A stretch of DNA of 27,707 nt from Vulcanimicrobiota bacterium (GTDB lineage: Bacteria > Eremiobacterota > Eremiobacteria > Baltobacterales > Baltobacteraceae), in the NCBI GenBank assembly GCA_028287545.1, contig JAQBPL010000349.1:1-27707 (forward strand). Direction: 5' to 3'. Positions within the stretch are counted from its first letter, which is position 1. Every line of letters begins with the position of its first letter. Below, one piece after another: positions 26,865 through 27,707 of this stretch. The notes under the pieces were generated by a model. The model was not told the DNA's origin. It did no database searches and was given only the letters and a program-made list of their open reading frames with translations. A program made the translations under genes and the position numbers.

Positions 26865-27553
26865 CGATGGCTCGTCCGCCGTCCGTTCCGGAAGGCATCG
26901 CTTAGGACCGCGTGCACGTCGTCCGATACGGGCAGCTCGGCGAGCGCGGCGAGCGTCGCCGCGACGTCGTAGGGCGCGCTGTGCAACGTGATCCGGCCGT
27001 CTTCCCACATGGCGTAGTGCGCGCGGCCGCCCTCGCTGCTCATCCCAAGGCTGCCGGGATTGACCGCGACGGCGCCCTCCAGCGCGAGCATGCCTTGAAC
27101 GTGCGTGTGACCCACGGCAACGACGCCGGCGCCGGGAACGGCCGCCTGCGCCGAAGCCGCGGCGTCGGCCAGCGGCCCGTAGTGCCGCGGGTCCTCCGCG
27201 AATGCATGGGTGAGCGCGAACGTGACCGTGCCGATGCGAACCGTTGCCAACCGCGGCAGGGTGCGGAGGTAGTCGACGTCGGCTCCATCGAGCACCGTGC
27301 GATGAACGAGGCGCGTGCACCGGCTCGCCTCGCGCATCGCCGGCGCTACGCCGTCGTCCTCGTCATACGCGAGCGCGCGATCGTGGTTTCCGTGAACGAC
27401 GGCGTCGGCTCGCGATCGGCACCAGGCGATGACGCCTCTAGGATCCGGGCCGTAGTCGACGAGGTCTCCCATGCACAGCACGGCGTCGGCCGCCGGGAGA
27501 ACTTCGAGGGCGAAAGGATTGGCGTGGAGATCTGACACCAGCAGCACGGTCAT
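26861..27553 (-). CDS. Calcineurin-like metallophosphoesterase (YfcE/MJ0936 type)
   Basis: A 230-residue phosphodiesterase-fold protein. Metal-binding motifs appear in order: VSDLHAN, CMGDLVDYGPDP, VVHGNHD, LTHAF and VAVGHTHVQG, followed by VNPGSLG. These are the ligands for two metal ions in the YfcE-like family, which hydrolyses phosphodiesters such as cyclic nucleotides or model substrates; the natural substrate is unknown. It starts at an ATG inside the stop of the DUF190 gene (ATGA), so they are co-translated. Confidence 0.9.
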   Translation of the reverse strand: MTVLLVSDLHANPFALEVLPAADAVLCMGDLVDYGPDPRGVIAWCRSRADAVVHGNHDRALAYDEDDGVAPAMREASRCTRLVHRTVLDGADVDYLRTLPRLATVRIGTVTFALTHAFAEDPRHYGPLADAAASAQAAVPGAGVVAVGHTHVQGMLALEGAVAVNPGSLGMSSEGGRAHYAMWEDGRITLHSAPYDVAATLAALAELPVSDDVHAVLSDAFRNGRRTSHR

Positions 27554-27707
27554 CGAGCGGCGTGGTCAGCGGTTCGATAGAAGAGCGTCTGCACGCGTTC
27601 GAGCGTGACCAAGCCGTCGAACAGAATCCGTTCCAGCGTGGGGAGGAACGTGCGAATCTTCTCGTCCTCGTCCACGACCTCGATCAGCAGAGGCAGATCC
27701 ATCCAGG
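27550..27707 (-). CDS. DUF190 family protein, 5' part outside window
   Basis: The C-terminal 51 residues of a frame that runs off the right edge: MDLPLLIEVVDEDEKIRTFL, then PTLERILFDGLVTLERVQTLFY and a short tail. This matches the end of DUF190 proteins, small ferredoxin-like-fold proteins of about 110 residues that often sit next to the fluoride channel gene crcB. If that holds here, crcB would lie just beyond the right edge. Confidence 0.8.
   Translation of the reverse strand, partial: WMDLPLLIEVVDEDEKIRTFLPTLERILFDGLVTLERVQTLFYRTADHAAR

Overview
This is a GC-rich (about two thirds by eye), very compact bacterial chromosomal segment with about 30 genes. Most neighbours on the same strand overlap as ATGA, GTGA or TGATG, and I saw no tRNA, rRNA, CRISPR array, insertion sequence or phage block. 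The gene mix (ArgS, RlmH, DprA, NrdR, dUTPase, SdaA) is chromosomal. HemQ points to the coproporphyrin-dependent haem route typical of Actinobacteria and Firmicutes and found in several GC-rich environmental phyla. A member of such a phylum (Eremiobacterota/WPS-2-like, Chloroflexota or a deep actinobacterial lineage) would fit, but this placement is inference.

Layout. 3-1549 (+): end of a GNAT acetyltransferase coupled to an AI-2E/PerM-type permease. 8553-1560 (-): a run read right to left, dprA, hicA, hicB, rlmH, argS, then a secreted tricorn-type protease. 8721-8870 (+): a 49-residue zinc-ribbon protein followed by a strong hairpin. 8997-13718 (+): a seven-gene chain coupled at every junction, nrdR, dut, a broken panE-like reductase, hemQ, a VOC protein, an exported protein with a BamE-like end, and an HNH nuclease. 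13752-16260 (+): an aldehyde dehydrogenase and an MBL-fold hydrolase. 18928-16227 (-): a 722-residue beta-propeller protein of unknown role coupled to a DUF985 cupin. 19247-21270 (+): an alkylation-repair pair, an Ada/AraC/AlkA fusion plus Ogt. 22481-21297 (-): a thiolase. 22585-24131 (+): a decayed RimJ-like acetyltransferase coupled to L-serine dehydratase. 25489-24128 (-): a GH1 beta-glucosidase. 25588-26864 (+): an MDR oxidoreductase and small unknown genes. 27707-26861 (-): the end of a DUF190 gene coupled to a metallophosphoesterase.

Points of most interest: a single in-frame amber codon splitting the panE-like gene inside the coupled operon; NrdR apparently starting at CTG; DprA whose N-terminal domain is replaced by a 21-bp minisatellite and part of a dispersed repeat; three sites of a dispersed palindromic repeat (core CCTGAGCTTGTCGAAGG), one forming the end of ogt; an ArgS with a lost HIGH motif; a RimJ-like remnant with an internal in-frame deletion; and the uncharacterised propeller/cupin pair. 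No clearly new defence or mobile system was seen.
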